Positions 1 through 11,995 of a stretch of DNA of 64,000 nt are shown here, one piece after another. The number at the start of each line of letters is the position of its first letter. The first letter of the stretch is position 1. Below the pieces are notes generated by a model, which worked only from the letters and a program-made list of their open reading frames with translations, did no database searches and had not been told where the DNA came from. This DNA comes from Mytilus galloprovincialis. Lineage: Eukaryota > Mollusca > Bivalvia > Mytilida > Mytilidae. A program made the position numbers and the translations under genes. The stretch covers positions 54,147,078 to 54,211,077 of the forward strand of contig NC_134841.1 of assembly GCF_965363235.1 (NCBI RefSeq), in the 5' to 3' direction.

Positions 1-1310
1 AAGACATTTAACAACCTATATTTGGTCAATAAGGGTCTTGTTCTTTCCTAAAGACGTTCAACAACCTATATTTGGTCAATAAGGGTCTTGTTTTTTCCTA
101 AAGACATTCAACAATCTTTATTTGGTGAATATTAGGGTCTTGTTCTTTCCTAAAGACATTTAACAACCTATATTTGGTCAATAAGGGTCTCTAACAACCT
201 ATATTTGGTCAATAAGGGTCTTTAACAACCTATATTTGGTCAATAAGGATCTTGTTCTTTCCTAAAGACGTTCAACAACCTTTATTTGGTCAATAAGGGT
301 CTTGTTCTTTCCTTAAGACGTTTAACAACCTATATTTGGTCAATAAGGATCTTGTTCTTTCCTCAAGACGTTCAGCAACCGATATCTTTGTCAATAAGGG
401 TCTTGTTCTTTCCTAAAGACATTTAACAACCTATATTTGGTCAAGAAGGCTCTTGTTCTTTCCTAAAGACGTTCAACAACCTATATTTGGTCAATAAGGG
501 TCTTGTTCTTTCCTAAAGACGTTCAACAACCTATATTTGGTCAATAAGGGTCTTGTTCTTTCCTGAAGACGTTCAACAACCTATATTTGGTCAATAAGGG
601 CCTTGTTCTTTCCTCAAGACGTTCAACAACCTATATTTGGTCAATAAGGGTCTTGTTCTTTCCTTAAGACGTTCAACAACCTATATTTGGTAAACAAGTG
701 TCTTGTTCTTACCTAAAGACGTTCAACAACCTAAATTTGGTGATTAGGGTCTTGTTCTTTCCTAAAGAGGTTAAACAACCTATATTTGGTAAATAAAGGT
801 CTTGTTTCTTCCTAAAGACGTTTAACAACCTATACTTGGTCAAAAAGGGTCTTATTCCTTCCTAAAGACGTTCAACAACCTATATTTGGTCAATAAGGGT
901 CTTGTTCTTTCCTAAAGACATTTAACAACCTATATTTGGTCAATAAGGCTCTTGTTCTTTCCTAAAGACGTTCAACAACCTATATTTGGTGAATAAGGGT
1001 CTTGTTCTTTCCTTAAGACGTTCAACAACCTATATTTGGTCAATAAGGGTCTTGTTCCTTCCTTAAGACATTCAACAACCTATATTTGGTGAATAAGGGT
1101 TTTGTTCTTTCCTAAAGACATTCAACAATCTATATTTTGTGAATAAGTGTTTTGTTCTTTCAGTAAGACATTTAACAACCTATATTTGGTGAATTAGGGT
1201 TTTGTTCTTTCCTAAAGACATTTTACAACCTATATTTGGTCAACAAGGTTTTTTTTCTTCATTTAGTAATTTTCAACAGAAATTTGGTAAACAATATACT
1301 TTTTCTTTCA
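1..1310. repeat. 50-bp minisatellite array at window edge
   Basis: About 25 tandem copies of a 50-bp unit. Each unit contains AACAACCTATATTTGGTCAA followed by a TCTTGTTCTTTCC block. A shortened ~30-bp unit recurs near 180-240. Copies diverge toward the right end (about 1190-1310) and the array fades out. The first base of the window is already inside the array, so it may extend leftward. The unit is not a multiple of three and carries stops, so it is non-coding. Confidence 0.95.
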
Positions 1311-2980
1311 TGTAGACATTTTCAATCCGAGTTCGGAGTACAAGAAAGAGTCTTTTTGAAACTATTGAACATTATAAATTATAACAATCTTCTGCACTCT
1401 TAACATAATTTTCAGCCTTTGGTGGATAAGACTTTCAAGTAAATGTTTTCAATTGTTCTCTCCATATATAAGGCCTCAGATTCAAAGTGCCCTCCTGACT
1501 GGACACCTCAATGATGAGAGAGTTTTCATTTGCAGAAAGCATGGCATTGTTTTCTCCATATACAAGGCTACAGATTTCAAACTTAAATAAAAACAAGAGG
1601 TTTTCATGTGCACTGACTGTCCTGAAAATAGCCAAAAGAGATGAAAGTGGCATTAAACACCAATCAGTTAATCAATCTCTCAATTTTTTTAGTATTCATA
1701 GAGTTAATATTATTATTTTTCATTGAATACCAATTTTCATGGGAACACAAATTTTGTGCTGATGGTGTTACCACAGGTTTGTCTATGTATCTTCTGTGAT
1801 AGGGAATCACTTTTCCACTGCTTCTAGCTAGCCTATTTGTATGTGAATCCTAGTTCTAGTTTTTCTTGCCAGTACATAGTCTCTCCACTATGAAGACTTC
1901 TACAGCGCCTCATTGTGACAGCATATGGTTACTAAGATCTAGTATCCTAGGCATAACTGTAGACCCAGATCATCTGATTAGAAGGGACCCTAGGTGTAGT
2001 GTGAGGCACCTTGTCTGTGGACATGACCTAGCACTCATTAACCTTGCTCCAGTTATAGGTTAGTCACTAATTAGATGAAAATCATCAGCCTTGGGAGGTA
2101 ATGCATCTAGGAGAAGACAACTCTTTATAAAATCTGATAGATTTGATCAAAAGTCCATTTATAAGTAAAATACGGAAAAAATGGAATTTTATTTTTACAA
2201 AATTTACTTCTGGATACTTTCTTATGATCATAAACAAGCTTCTGTCCAAGTTTGGGAGAAATCCAGTAAAGTTTAAGAAAGTTATTAAAATTTCAAAAAC
2301 TTTAACCACAGAGTGAATATTTGTGGACGCCGCCGACGACGCCGGAATGTAGGATTGCTTAGTCTCGCTTTTGCGACTAAAGTCGAAGGCTCGACAAAAA
2401 CATAGAAAAATTAAAAGTTCATGTACATTGAATATTAATTGATACCTTTGCTTTCATATTAAGGGGCACAATTCCAAAAAAGTAAAAGTGTTGCCAACAA
2501 AATTTAAACTTGATCGGGGTTATGTAATATTCAGTATTGTGTACTTGTTTTATAACATAATGTCAAGTCACGCTAAAGTTATGAGAATGGAGATAAAATT
2601 TGAATTGAACGTACAGCAGGGCATGAATAATATTCAAAATAATCCCACTTTTTACACCACCCTTTATGATTATTATGTCGAACTCTATTCACAATTTTTG
2701 TTTTCATATTATTTTTTGTTATTTTATTTTTTCATATTTTTTTTATTTTTTTTATTGCAATTTTGTTTTCATATTATTTTTTGGTATTTTATTTTTTCAC
2801 ATTTTTTTTATTTATTTTTTTCACAATTTTTTTTTTCATATTATTTTGAGTATTTTTTATTAATTCTTTTACAATTTTTGGGGGTATTTGATTTTTATAT
2901 ATTTTTTTTATTCCTTTTTTTTTACAATTTTGTTATATTATTTTTCACTTTTTTTTAACAGAGCTTTAAGTGAAAAAAAA
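1311..2980. other. Non-coding stretch with T-rich low-complexity tract
   Basis: No gene is recognised here. Positions about 2690-2957 are almost pure T and A on the + strand, ending in TTTTTTTTAACAGAGCT. The apparent hydrophobic reading frame over it is a composition artefact. A shorter relative of the tract, also ending TTAACAGAGCT, occurs at about 13365-13470, so it is part of a dispersed repeat. Confidence 0.7.
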
Positions 2981-2984
2981 ATAA

Positions 2985-4015
2985 TATCATGATGTTATGT
3001 TTAACATGAACCCAATTTTCTATGAGGCCAGGCAGTGGGGGATGTACAATTACTCTGCCAAGTCTTATTAGAACGGGAACCTTAAATCAGTAGCCTCCTA
3101 CAAATATATTTAAAAATCAGGACATTAAAGAAGTACTGCCATATCTAGTTTACAAGTAGAAATCAGCACCATAAAATTTTAGGTTCTGAACTTTGTTTTA
3201 GTCTAGTGCATATAGACGCTTATAGAAGCTGAATTTTGTTAATCCTTGAGAACCAGATAATCACTTTGGGGTTAAAGAAACCTAGGCAGAATTTTTCTGA
3301 TTGTGTTGGCGGTCAAACAGAAAAACCCTCTCTGCGGTACCCAATTCCCCGAAGGGATTATCCAATTCTCTAGGATTGACAAAATTCAGCTTCTATAAAC
3401 ATTCATATGCAATCAACCGAAACAATGCCCACAAACCTAAAATTCATGTCTCTGATATTCTGCTCGTAAAACAAATATGCCAATACTTCTTGAATGTTCT
3501 GATTTTCCAATACATTAACTACAGATCAAAGCTTCAAATTTAAGGTTCACACTCTGATCAGACTTGGGTGAGTACTTGTACATCCTGCATAGCCTGCCCT
3601 GGTCAGGGTTTTACTGCCGGTCTGAAGACCAGGTGACCATATTTCTATTCCCCAGTCACCCTTGGGGTAAAAATTCAGTGGCGGATCCAGAACTTTTCAT
3701 AAGGGGGGACACTGACTGATTTTAGGGGGGCCCGCTCCAGTCATGCTTCAGTGATTCTCTATGTAATCAACCAAAATTTTCCCACGAAAGGGGGGGCCGG
3801 TTCCCATCCCCTGCATCCGCCTATGAAATTGATAATTTAAAGTAACTGTAGGCTGGTCTTTTGTTTAAATAAATGAGTCACCCTTTTTTACAAGCCAAAG
3901 AAGCTTTTAAATTCATGGCCACTGAATACAGTTCAATGTCATGGTCGCCTACCGTATTTGTGTGGACTCAATAAGACTGGATGGCCAGTATAATTCTTTC
4001 ACGAATATTCAAGAC
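2985..4015. repeat. Dispersed repeat R1, copy 1
   Basis: This block is closely similar to 8143-9050 and, for its first third, to 11650-11995. Landmarks shared by the copies are TTCTATGAGGCCAGGCAGTG, ATCAGGACATTAAAGAAGTA and a GTCACCCTTGGGG segment. Short open frames over it are not conserved between copies. Copy 1 is interrupted by a small inverted-repeat element at 3676-3825 that copy 2 lacks. Confidence 0.85.
3676..3825. mobile_element. Small MITE (CAGTGGCGGATCC family), copy 1
   Basis: This 150-bp element has imperfect terminal inverted repeats: CAGTGGCGGATCCAG at the left, and the complement of CATAGGCGGATGCAG at the right. It is flanked by the 5-bp duplication AAATT (3671-3675 and 3826-3830). 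R1 copy 2 carries the uninterrupted site at about 8821-8830, so the boundaries come from a filled and an empty site in the same window. It has no coding capacity. Relatives lie at 29341-29498 and 62981-63145. Confidence 0.85.
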
Positions 4016-4434
4016 AAAACCAAATTATCAATACAACAAGCATGTTCTGTAAGTAGGTCTAAAGTGATGAAGGGCAAAACATTTGGACTGTCACTTGAAA
4101 AATAAGCATTTGGATAAGGCTTACAATGTAGTTTAAATCAATAAAAATCCATACATAAGGCCTCTTATTCAAATTCCCCTCTCTGACTGGATCCCTCACT
4201 GTAGAGAGGGTAGCATCTGCATAAAACTTGGGATTGTACTTTCCATACACAAGGCCTTAGATTCAAAGTAACCCCCTGACTGTACACAAATTTAGTGAGG
4301 GTTTTAGAAGAAAACAATTGGTCAATTCTTATTTTTACTTTGTACAAAAAAGACTTTCTATTACTTAAATGGTCTATTCAAAATACAGAGACTAACAAAA
4401 AACATGGAAACAAATCAGAAGTACAGTTAACTCT

Positions 4435-4575
4435 CGTTGTCTCGAACTCAATTGATGCGAAATTTCGGATGAGTCGAAGTTTTCACGTGGTCCCGAACTT
4501 TATTCCATACAAAAGTATGTATTTCGACTCCTGATGAGCCGAAATTCGGTTGAGTCGAACTAAATTTACAGTCCC
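4435..4575. repeat. TCGAACT/GAGTCGAA-rich dispersed sequence
   Basis: Short alternating motifs (CTCGAACTCAATTGATGCGA, GATGAGTCGAAG, GTTGAGTCGAAC) form a degenerate direct and inverted repeat. No open frame of note is present. It is probably a dispersed element fragment. Confidence 0.4.
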
Positions 4576-4684
4576 AAGGTTATCAAAAGCATTCAAAATC
4601 ATTTTTTATCTCGAACTTATACACATATGTCAAAACATAACCTCCGGGAATTAAATAGATTAAAGAGTTAATCTGACAATACAT

Positions 4685-5710
4685 CATACCTGTCAACCTG
4701 TGACGATGAAAATGCAGGTCATGACCTGCATTGAAGAATCAAATCTCAGGTCATAACGCGTACGAACTTTTTCGAGCTGAATTTCAGTATTTATGGTACA
4801 TTTTCTTATAATGTATATCAAAGATACCAAAACATCAATGCATGTTCACTTAGTTAAGTCATTTTAAATCTTATTTACTATTATTTCATTACACTTTTAA
4901 AGATTTTTATAAACTTGTGTATCACAGTCTTATGTCCGTTACTTTTGTCTTCATCTAAAATTATTTCATCAAATGTACTTTTAACATGAGTCTACTAGCC
5001 TTTAAACATACCATGTAGAGGTAATAGATGAATGAACAACAAATGGAAGTTTTTAACGACCTTGACTGGCTATACAGCCCTTGCACAGTCGGTTGAATGA
5101 ACATGCATCGCTCATTAGACTTTGATAAAATATAGTAATACAGTTAAAGGAAGTATAAATGTAAAAAATAATTTTCAACTTTTTTTTAAAAATTGTATAA
5201 AAGTATAAAAATAATGAAAAGTTATTTTTCAATATGTATTTGAATATTATATTATTATGATTTAATCTTTTTTACCCATAAAACGTAAATATAAGGAATA
5301 ATTTTGAATGGTGACAAATAAGGGGAAGTAACTCTTAGTTGAAATATCTTTGTAAAACAACAGGGCAATTTATTTACGACCTAAAGCTAAGGTAATTGGT
5401 GTTAATCAACAGTGTGTTTGACACCAAAGCTGTCAAGTGAAGCCATGCACTTAATGGGTCACTTAATTTGACAGTTTACATAGCTAGATGAACTGCATGT
5501 TCATGGAAGAATTACGAATTTGCTGGTATTTCAAAAGAATATTACTTATGTCATGAAAATTAATCTCAAGGCTAAGAAATACGGGTGAAATCGGGTCATT
5601 TTCGGAATTTCCGGGTTATTTCAATGACCCGGCGGGTGATCCGGGTGATCCCTCAGAATTGTGAAAATCTCGGGTCACACCCGCAGAATCCGGGTCAGTT
5701 GACAGGTATG
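4685..5710. mobile_element. Non-autonomous DNA transposon with 8-bp TSD
   Basis: This 1026-bp segment has perfect 13-bp terminal inverted repeats: CATACCTGTCAAC at the left and GTTGACAGGTATG at the right. It is flanked by the 8-bp direct repeat CAATACAT (4677-4684 and 5711-5718). It contains no substantial ORF. A perfect 20-bp palindrome lies near the left end and CCGGGT-rich subterminal repeats near the right end. An 8-bp duplication fits hAT or Mutator-like elements, but no transposase remains to decide. Confidence 0.85.
4712..4731. other. Perfect 20-bp palindrome
   Basis: ATGCAGGTCATGACCTGCAT equals its own reverse complement. It lies 27 bp inside the left end of the 8-bp-TSD element and may be a subterminal transposase-binding site. 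That role is inference. Confidence 0.8.
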
Positions 5711-6037
5711 CAATACATGTGTAATTAAATTTCCGGTCACTGACCACTGTACTGACTTATGACATGCTATTATGAGTGTTTACCTAAGACTATCTTTTAT
5801 AGAATTTTTATAAATAATTAATGATGCATTGTTAACGTTCATGAAAAAGTATTTAAAATGTTTACAAAACAATTAATTTGTGATTTAAACTAATGAGCTT
5901 GGGTGTGTATAAAGTGAGGATTATGGCTTCTGTTGATGATCACCTAAAAACTACTTAAACGGCGTCTTTAATCTTGTTAGGACTACAAATTTATGTTTCC
6001 TGCTCCCTTACGCTTGGATCTAGACACGTAACTACCA

Positions 6038-6310
6038 CTTACGCCTGGTTTACGCCTTATTTCCAGGCATAATACGCCTTATAATTTCGTACGGGCAGGT
6101 TAATACACTGAACTAAAATAAGTGTAGTATTATGTAAGGATATTACGCCTGGTTTATTTATTGACCAGGCGTACTCATTTGCATATTACGCCTATTTTTT
6201 GGTGAACCAGGCGTACTCATTTAAATATTACGCCTAAATTTACGCCTAGTTACGCCTGGACATGCATTTTGTAAACACTGCAATGCCGCCAGGATAAAGT
6301 ATGATTTTTA
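6038..6310. repeat. TACGCC hairpin-unit array
   Basis: TACGCC occurs about ten times, with CCAGGCGTA as inverted partners. The clearest units, about 50 bp each, run TACGCCTGG, a short spacer, CCAGGCGTACTCATTT (around 6143-6232). Each unit could fold into a hairpin. No gene is seen. Confidence 0.75.
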
Positions 6311-6353
6311 CGCCAAGTTTCCGTGTCATATACGGGCATCACAGTTCCTACAG

Positions 6354-7056
6354 GTCCTCACAAAACGACATGCATACAAGTCTAACTTTTAATGAAATGT
6401 TTCCTCCTCCCCACCATTACATAAAAAAAACAACATGTGCATGATTTGATTTGCAGCAGGCCAAGTTTACGAGCATTTTCCATCTACGCCAGGGACTTAC
6501 AACCTTACGACTTTTCAAGGTGCGCCAGAGGGTTGCATCCTGTTCTGCAAATCATTTTCTGCTAAATTAAGAAAAATGTATTTATAAAGCCATAATGAAA
6601 TAGTAAATGTTGAAATTCCCATGTCGTTTGAAGGCATTTATTTATTTATTTTTCAAATAAAAACAGGTATAGAATAAAGCATTAAATCACAATAACATAC
6701 AGAATAGAATTGAGAAAGAAAAACAAATGAATTTACTATTGATATACCTCACAAAACGACATGCATACAAGACTAATTTTTAATGAAATGTTCCCTCCTC
6801 CCAACCCTCACATAAAAAAACCAACATGTGCATGATTTCGATTTGCAGCAGGCCAAGTTTACGAGCATTTTCCATCTACGCCAGGGACTTACAACCTTAC
6901 GACTTTTCAAGGTGCGCCAGAGGGTTGCATCCTGTTCTGCAAATCATTTTCTGCTAAATTAAGATAAATGTATTTATAAAGCCATAATGAAATAGTAAAT
7001 GTTGAAATTCCCATATACACATGTCGTTTGAAGGCATTTATTTATTTATTTTTCAA
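6354..7056. repeat. Near-identical ~300-bp direct duplication, 395 bp apart
   Basis: The segment at 6354-6655 is repeated at 6749-7056 with very few differences. Both begin CCTCACAAAACGACATGCAT and end in a TTTATTTATTTATTTTTCAA tract. The spacer holds about 90 bp of unrelated AT-rich DNA. The high similarity suggests a recent tandem duplication. No coding function is seen. Confidence 0.9.
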
Positions 7057-7750
7057 CCGTGAAATTGGGGTCAAAAGTCTTAATTTGGCTTTAAAATTAG
7101 AAAGATCATATCATAAGCAACAAGTGTACTAAGTTTCAAGTTGGTTTGACTTCAATTTCATCAAAAACTACCTTGACCAAAAACTTTAATCTGAGACTCC
7201 CACCTTCAACTTCTATGTTCAATGGACCATGAAATTGGGGCCAACCAAAAGTCTAATTTGGTTTTAAAATTAGAAAGATCATATCATAAGCAACAAGTGT
7301 ACTAAGTTTCAAGTTGATTGGACTTCAGCATCATCAAAACCTTTAACCTGAAACTCCCACTTTCATTTTCTATGTTCAATGGACCATAAAACTGGGGTCA
7401 AAAGTCTAATTTGGCTTTAAAATTAGAAAGATCATATCATAAGCAACAAGTGTACTAAGTTTCAAGTTGATTGGACTTCAGTTTCATCAAAAACTACCTT
7501 GACCAAAAACTTTAACCTGAAACTCCCACTTTCATTTTCTATGTTCAATGGACCATAAAACTGGGGTCAAAAGTCCAATTTGGCTTTAAAATTCATAAGC
7601 AACAAGTGTACTAAGTTTCAAGTTGATTGGACTTTAGTTTCATCAAAAACTACCTTGACCAAAAACTTTAACCTGAAGCAGGACGAATGAACGGACGGAC
7701 AAACAGAGCCACAGATCAGAAAACATAATGCCCCTCTACTATCGTAGGTG
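7057..7750. repeat. Tandem expansion of dispersed repeat M2
   Basis: Four copies of a ~165-bp unit share GAAAGATCATATCATAAGCA and AAAAACTACCTTGACCAAAA. The array ends in an ACGGACGGACAAACAG tract and AACATAATGCCCCTCTACTA, the usual right end of M2. It is thus an M2 copy whose internal part was tandemly multiplied. Confidence 0.85.
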
Positions 7751-8142
7751 AAACAAGTTATTTAACAGTCTGTGATTGCAGATTATAAATCTTTATCAAT
7801 ACAGCAAATTCAATTAAACTTCAAAAATGGCACAGTTGCAGTATAAAAAAGTCTAAAATATGTAAGTTTTAGTTAATGAAATATTGACTTCAGCACAAAG
7901 CGAGATCAAATTTACTCAAGAACGGAATGTAGGTCAACATAACGTTGTACTTATAACAGGATATGACAGTCAATTGGGGATTTGACGGTAACTTTTAGCC
8001 AGTGAAAAAAGTTGTTACGTAAAAATTGCATTAGAATTTGCTGTTTAAACTCATTATTTTCATTGTTATTCTAATAAAATATCTATATTTAGCATCAAAC
8101 AACATATATTTACCCTGCCTTTTGTTTTTTAAATTAAATAAT

Positions 8143-9050
8143 ATTATTATTATGTTTAACATGTACCAAATTTTCTATGAGGCCAGGCAGTGAAGGATGT
8201 GCAATTACTTAGCCAAGTCTTATCAGAACGGGTACCTTAAATCAGAAGCCTCCTGCAAAGATATTTAAAAATCAGGACATTAAAGAAGTATTGCCATATC
8301 TAGTTTACAAGTAGAAATCAGCACCATAAAATTTTAGTTCTGAACTTTGTTTTAGTTGAGTGCATATAGACACTTATAGAAGCTGAATTTTGTTAATCCT
8401 TGAGAACCAGATAATCACTTTGGGGTTAAAGAAACCTAGGCAGAATTTTTCCGATTGTGTTGGCGGTCAAACAGAAAAACCCTCTCTGGTACCCAATTCC
8501 CTGAAGGGATTATCCAATTCTCTAGGATTGACAAAATTCAGCTTCTATAAACATTCATATGCACTCAACCAAAACAAAGCTCAGAAACCAAAATTTCATG
8601 TCTCTGATATTTTACTTGTAAACTAAATATGCCAATACTTCTTGAATGTTCTGATTTTCAAATATATTTACTACAGATCAAAGCATCAAATTTCAGGTCC
8701 CCCTTCTAATCAGACTTGGCCGAGTTCTTGTACATCCTGCACAGCCTGGCCTGGATAGGGTTTTACTGCCGGTCAGATGACCAAGTGACCATATTTCTAT
8801 TCCCCAGTCACCCTTGGGGTAAAATTGATAACTTAAAAGTACCTGTAGGCTGGTCTTTAGTTTAAATAAATGAGTCACCCTTTTTTACCAATTTGAACTA
8901 CTTGAAAGTAACCAATGAAAACATTTATTTAGTATTTGACCAAAGAAGCTTTTCAATTCATTACCACTGAATACAGTTCAATTTCATGGTTGCCTATAGT
9001 ATTTGTGTGGACTCAATGTGGCAAGTGTAATTTTTTGATGAATATTCTAG
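8143..9050. repeat. Dispersed repeat R1, copy 2
   Basis: Same family as 2985-4015, without the 150-bp MITE. It supplies the empty-site sequence for that insertion around 8821-8830. Short reading frames over it do not match known proteins. Confidence 0.85.
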
Positions 9051-9690
9051 TCGATCGGTGAAAAAATTGCTCAAATAATGAGGAATTGAGCACCAAATTT
9101 TGCATGAAGGTACATTTTTGTGTACTGAGCAATATTAGCTATGGATCCAACCTCAAAATTCAATATGGCGGCTTATTTCAAGATGGCCGTCATATACATT
9201 CTAAAATATTTTCAAGTATTACACAACCCACAGTGGATTTGATGCTGGAAACACAAAATTCAACATATTTGAATGATTTGGTGTACTTAACAAGATTTTG
9301 TTTTGATCTGTCTTTCAAATTCAAAATGGCGGCTGCCTTGAAAAAAATGCAAATATTCATTATTGAGAGTTGAACTGAATTTAATCATTTTATTTAAGTA
9401 TAGTGTCATTTAGTGTCTGTGTTCCAGTTCTGTCCTTTCGATTTTACCTGGCTTGTCATTTCATATACAAAGTACTAGCTTTCATTAAAAGCTGCAATAT
9501 TTTTTGTCTTGGGTCACACATAAAAGCTGTGCTTTGAGATTTAACTGCCGTAAGATATTATTCATTGTCTATCTTATGTCTTGGTTTACAATATAAGCTG
9601 AACAGAAAGATGCAATGAATACTGATAGTGAACTGGTGGGAGCAATTTTTAAGCAACCTTCAGCAGTCTGAACACAGGATAGACCACAAG
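9051..9690. other. No gene recognised
   Basis: AT-rich DNA with two TTCAAAATGGCGGC-type motifs (about 9157-9173 and 9320-9336) on the + strand. The open frame at 9086-9373 is low in recognisable content. I see nothing else in it. Confidence 0.5.
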
Positions 9691-9701
9691 GTGGTAAGTG
9701 C

Positions 9702-10850
9702 TTGGAGGAATTGAGTCAGAACAATGAGAAATTCAATGTTGTGGCGAGACGGATTGACGAGGTGGCAGCAACTGAGGAAGGAGACACAGTTCAATTCAAA
9801 AGTGCATTTGAACAGCAGGGCACTTTCCAACAAATGGCATCTGTTGTAAGTGAATTAGCGGAGAAGCAAAATAAAGAAGTAAAAAATCCTGCAATGGACA
9901 CATCATCTAAGCCAACATTTGGTCTTAGCCAGTACCACGCAAGTACAAAAAACGTACATAACAAACTCCCTGCCTTGGGTCTTTCCCCAATAAGTTCACA
10001 TGAACTATCAACCACAACAACTCTGTTGAAGGCAAATATGGTGTCTTCACCTAAAGTCGGAAGTCCTATCTCAGTACCAGTCGCCCTTCATGAGACAGAT
10101 TAATTTATTCAACAACAACAACCTCCATTTAAGAACAGAAACATCTAGTACTGATCAAGGATACCAGCAAATGGCTTATGTGTCTTCTGACGCACGCTTA
10201 CAACCTACTATAAGTCAATCACATTTGATTCAGAGTAGCACACCATTACAGAAACAATTTGCTGCAAGTGGATCTACCAAGTCTCTCCAATGCTGACTGC
10301 AGTGCCTACTAACAGTACCATCCCTTTGAGTCAATGACAAGTCCTCCTCCTCCATCATTTTTAACTCCAATTAAGACAACATCATCAGCTTCTGAAGCTC
10401 TAACAGGCTTGCCGCAACAGCAAGCGGACTTCACTGACCGATCCAGGAAAGGGCAAAGGAAACCAAAAGAGCGTGGCAACAGCTCTTCTTTAGACTTCTG
10501 TGGAGAGAGAATATACACAATGGCAAGAATATTCTGGTGCAAGGGACTGGAGCCGATGTCCACAGCTCCCAAAAATGCAAATATTCAATAGATGAGGATC
10601 CATGACTTGGGAGGCGTTCATTTACAAATTTGAACTGATTACCAGAAGACGACAATTGGAAAACACAATGTAGTGTGTAGTCTACTAGATTGCCTAGCCG
10701 ATGTTGCCTTGGGGTACTCTTGCAAGGTAAACAAAGATGATGATTCCAAGGCCTTAAGAAAATCGTTGAAGCAGCGCTTTAGGAAGAAAGAAATTCAGAC
10801 AAGATTGTCAATAAATCCTGTGCAACTGTGCAACTGACATAGATCACATA
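9702..10850 (+). pseudogene. Decayed gag-like ORF of an LTR-type retroelement
   Basis: A run of consecutive + strand reading frames (9702-10103, 10090-10296, 10334-10591, then about 10608-10850) is separated by shifts and stops. The first part is rich in Gln, Ser and Thr, as in disordered gag N-termini. The last part reads WEAFIYKFELITRRRQLEN, then after a break LLDCLADVALGYSCKV and LKQRFRKKEIQTRLS. The spacing of Trp, Phe-x-x-Phe and Leu-rich helices resembles Ty3-type capsid domains. No protease, reverse transcriptase or LTRs were recognised nearby. It is a non-functional remnant; the assignment rests on motif resemblance only. Confidence 0.5.
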
Positions 10851-10854
10851 ATAT

Positions 10855-11345
10855 TTCCATACACCAAATATAGTTGACCTATTGCATAGAGTATTAGAAA
10901 AATAGACCAAAACTCAAAAACTTAAATTTTGACCACTGAACCTTGAAAATGAGGTCAATGTCAGATGACACCTGTCAGCAAGACATGAACACTTTAAAAT
11001 CATTGCATACACCAAATATAGACCTATTGCATTTAGTATAAAAAAAAGAGACCAAAACACAAAAACTTAACTACTAGTATAACCATTGAACCATGAAAAT
11101 GAGGTCAAGGTCAGATGAAACCTGCCAGTTGGACATGTACAACTTACAGTCCTTCTATACACCAAATATACTAAACCTATTGTTTATAGTATCCGAGATA
11201 TGGACGACCACCAAACTTAACCTTGTTCACTGATCCATGAAATGAGGTTGAGGCCAAGTGAAAACTGTCTGACAGGCACAAGGACCTTGCAGGATACACA
11301 CATACCAAATACAGTTATCCTATTACTTATAATTAGAGAGAATTC
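10855..11345. repeat. ~115-bp degenerate tandem repeat
   Basis: About four diverged units share ACCAAATATA, CCTATTGCAT and CCATGAAAATGAGGTCAAGG. A further copy lies at about 28080-28240. It is a non-coding dispersed tandem family. Confidence 0.75.
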
Positions 11346-11649
11346 TTCAAGTAGTCACTGAACCATGATTTTTTGGAAAACGTGCATGCCTCGTGGTTTT
11401 TGGACTTGTACATAAATAAAAACCAAAGTGTTCAATTCTAGATTGAATTAGCTTCCTTATTTTATATAATTATCATTAAAAAGTGTTGTTAAAATGTTAT
11501 AAAATAAAACAATGGGAACACAAGTCATCTTATTTTATCAGTCAAATAAAGTCTTCCTAATCATGGGTTTTACATCCATATACCAAATGTCATGGAAACA
11601 ATCTTTGTGGTTTTCAAAAAAAAAAAGATAAGTAAGAACACTAATTCTG

Positions 11650-11995
11650 TTGAATGATATCATGATGTTGTGATTAAACATGTACCCAATTTTTTTATAT
11701 GGCTTAAGGCAGTGATGGATTTACAATTACTCAGGCAAGTCTTATCAGAATGGGTACCTTAAATCAAAAGCCTCCTGCAATACATTTGAAAATCAGGACA
11801 TTTAAAAAGAATCGCCATATCTAGTTTACAAGTAGAAATCGGCACCATAAAATTTAAGGTTCTGAACTTTGTTTTAGTGGAATGCATATGTACGCTTATA
11901 GAAGCTAAATTTGTTAATCCTTGAAAACCAGATAATCACTTTGGGGTTTAAGAAACCAAGGCAGAATTTTTCTGATTGTGTTGGCAGTCAAACAG
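11650..11995. repeat. Dispersed repeat R1, copy 3 (truncated)
   Basis: This matches the first ~340 bp of the R1 copies (AGGCAGTGATGG, CAAGTCTTATCAGAATGGGT, AATTTTTCTGATTGTGTTGG). It then diverges abruptly, so it is a truncated copy. Confidence 0.8.

Noticed and set aside
2488..2958. 156-codon hydrophobic frame
   Set aside because: Its second half is a T-rich low-complexity tract read as Phe/Leu/Tyr; composition alone explains it.
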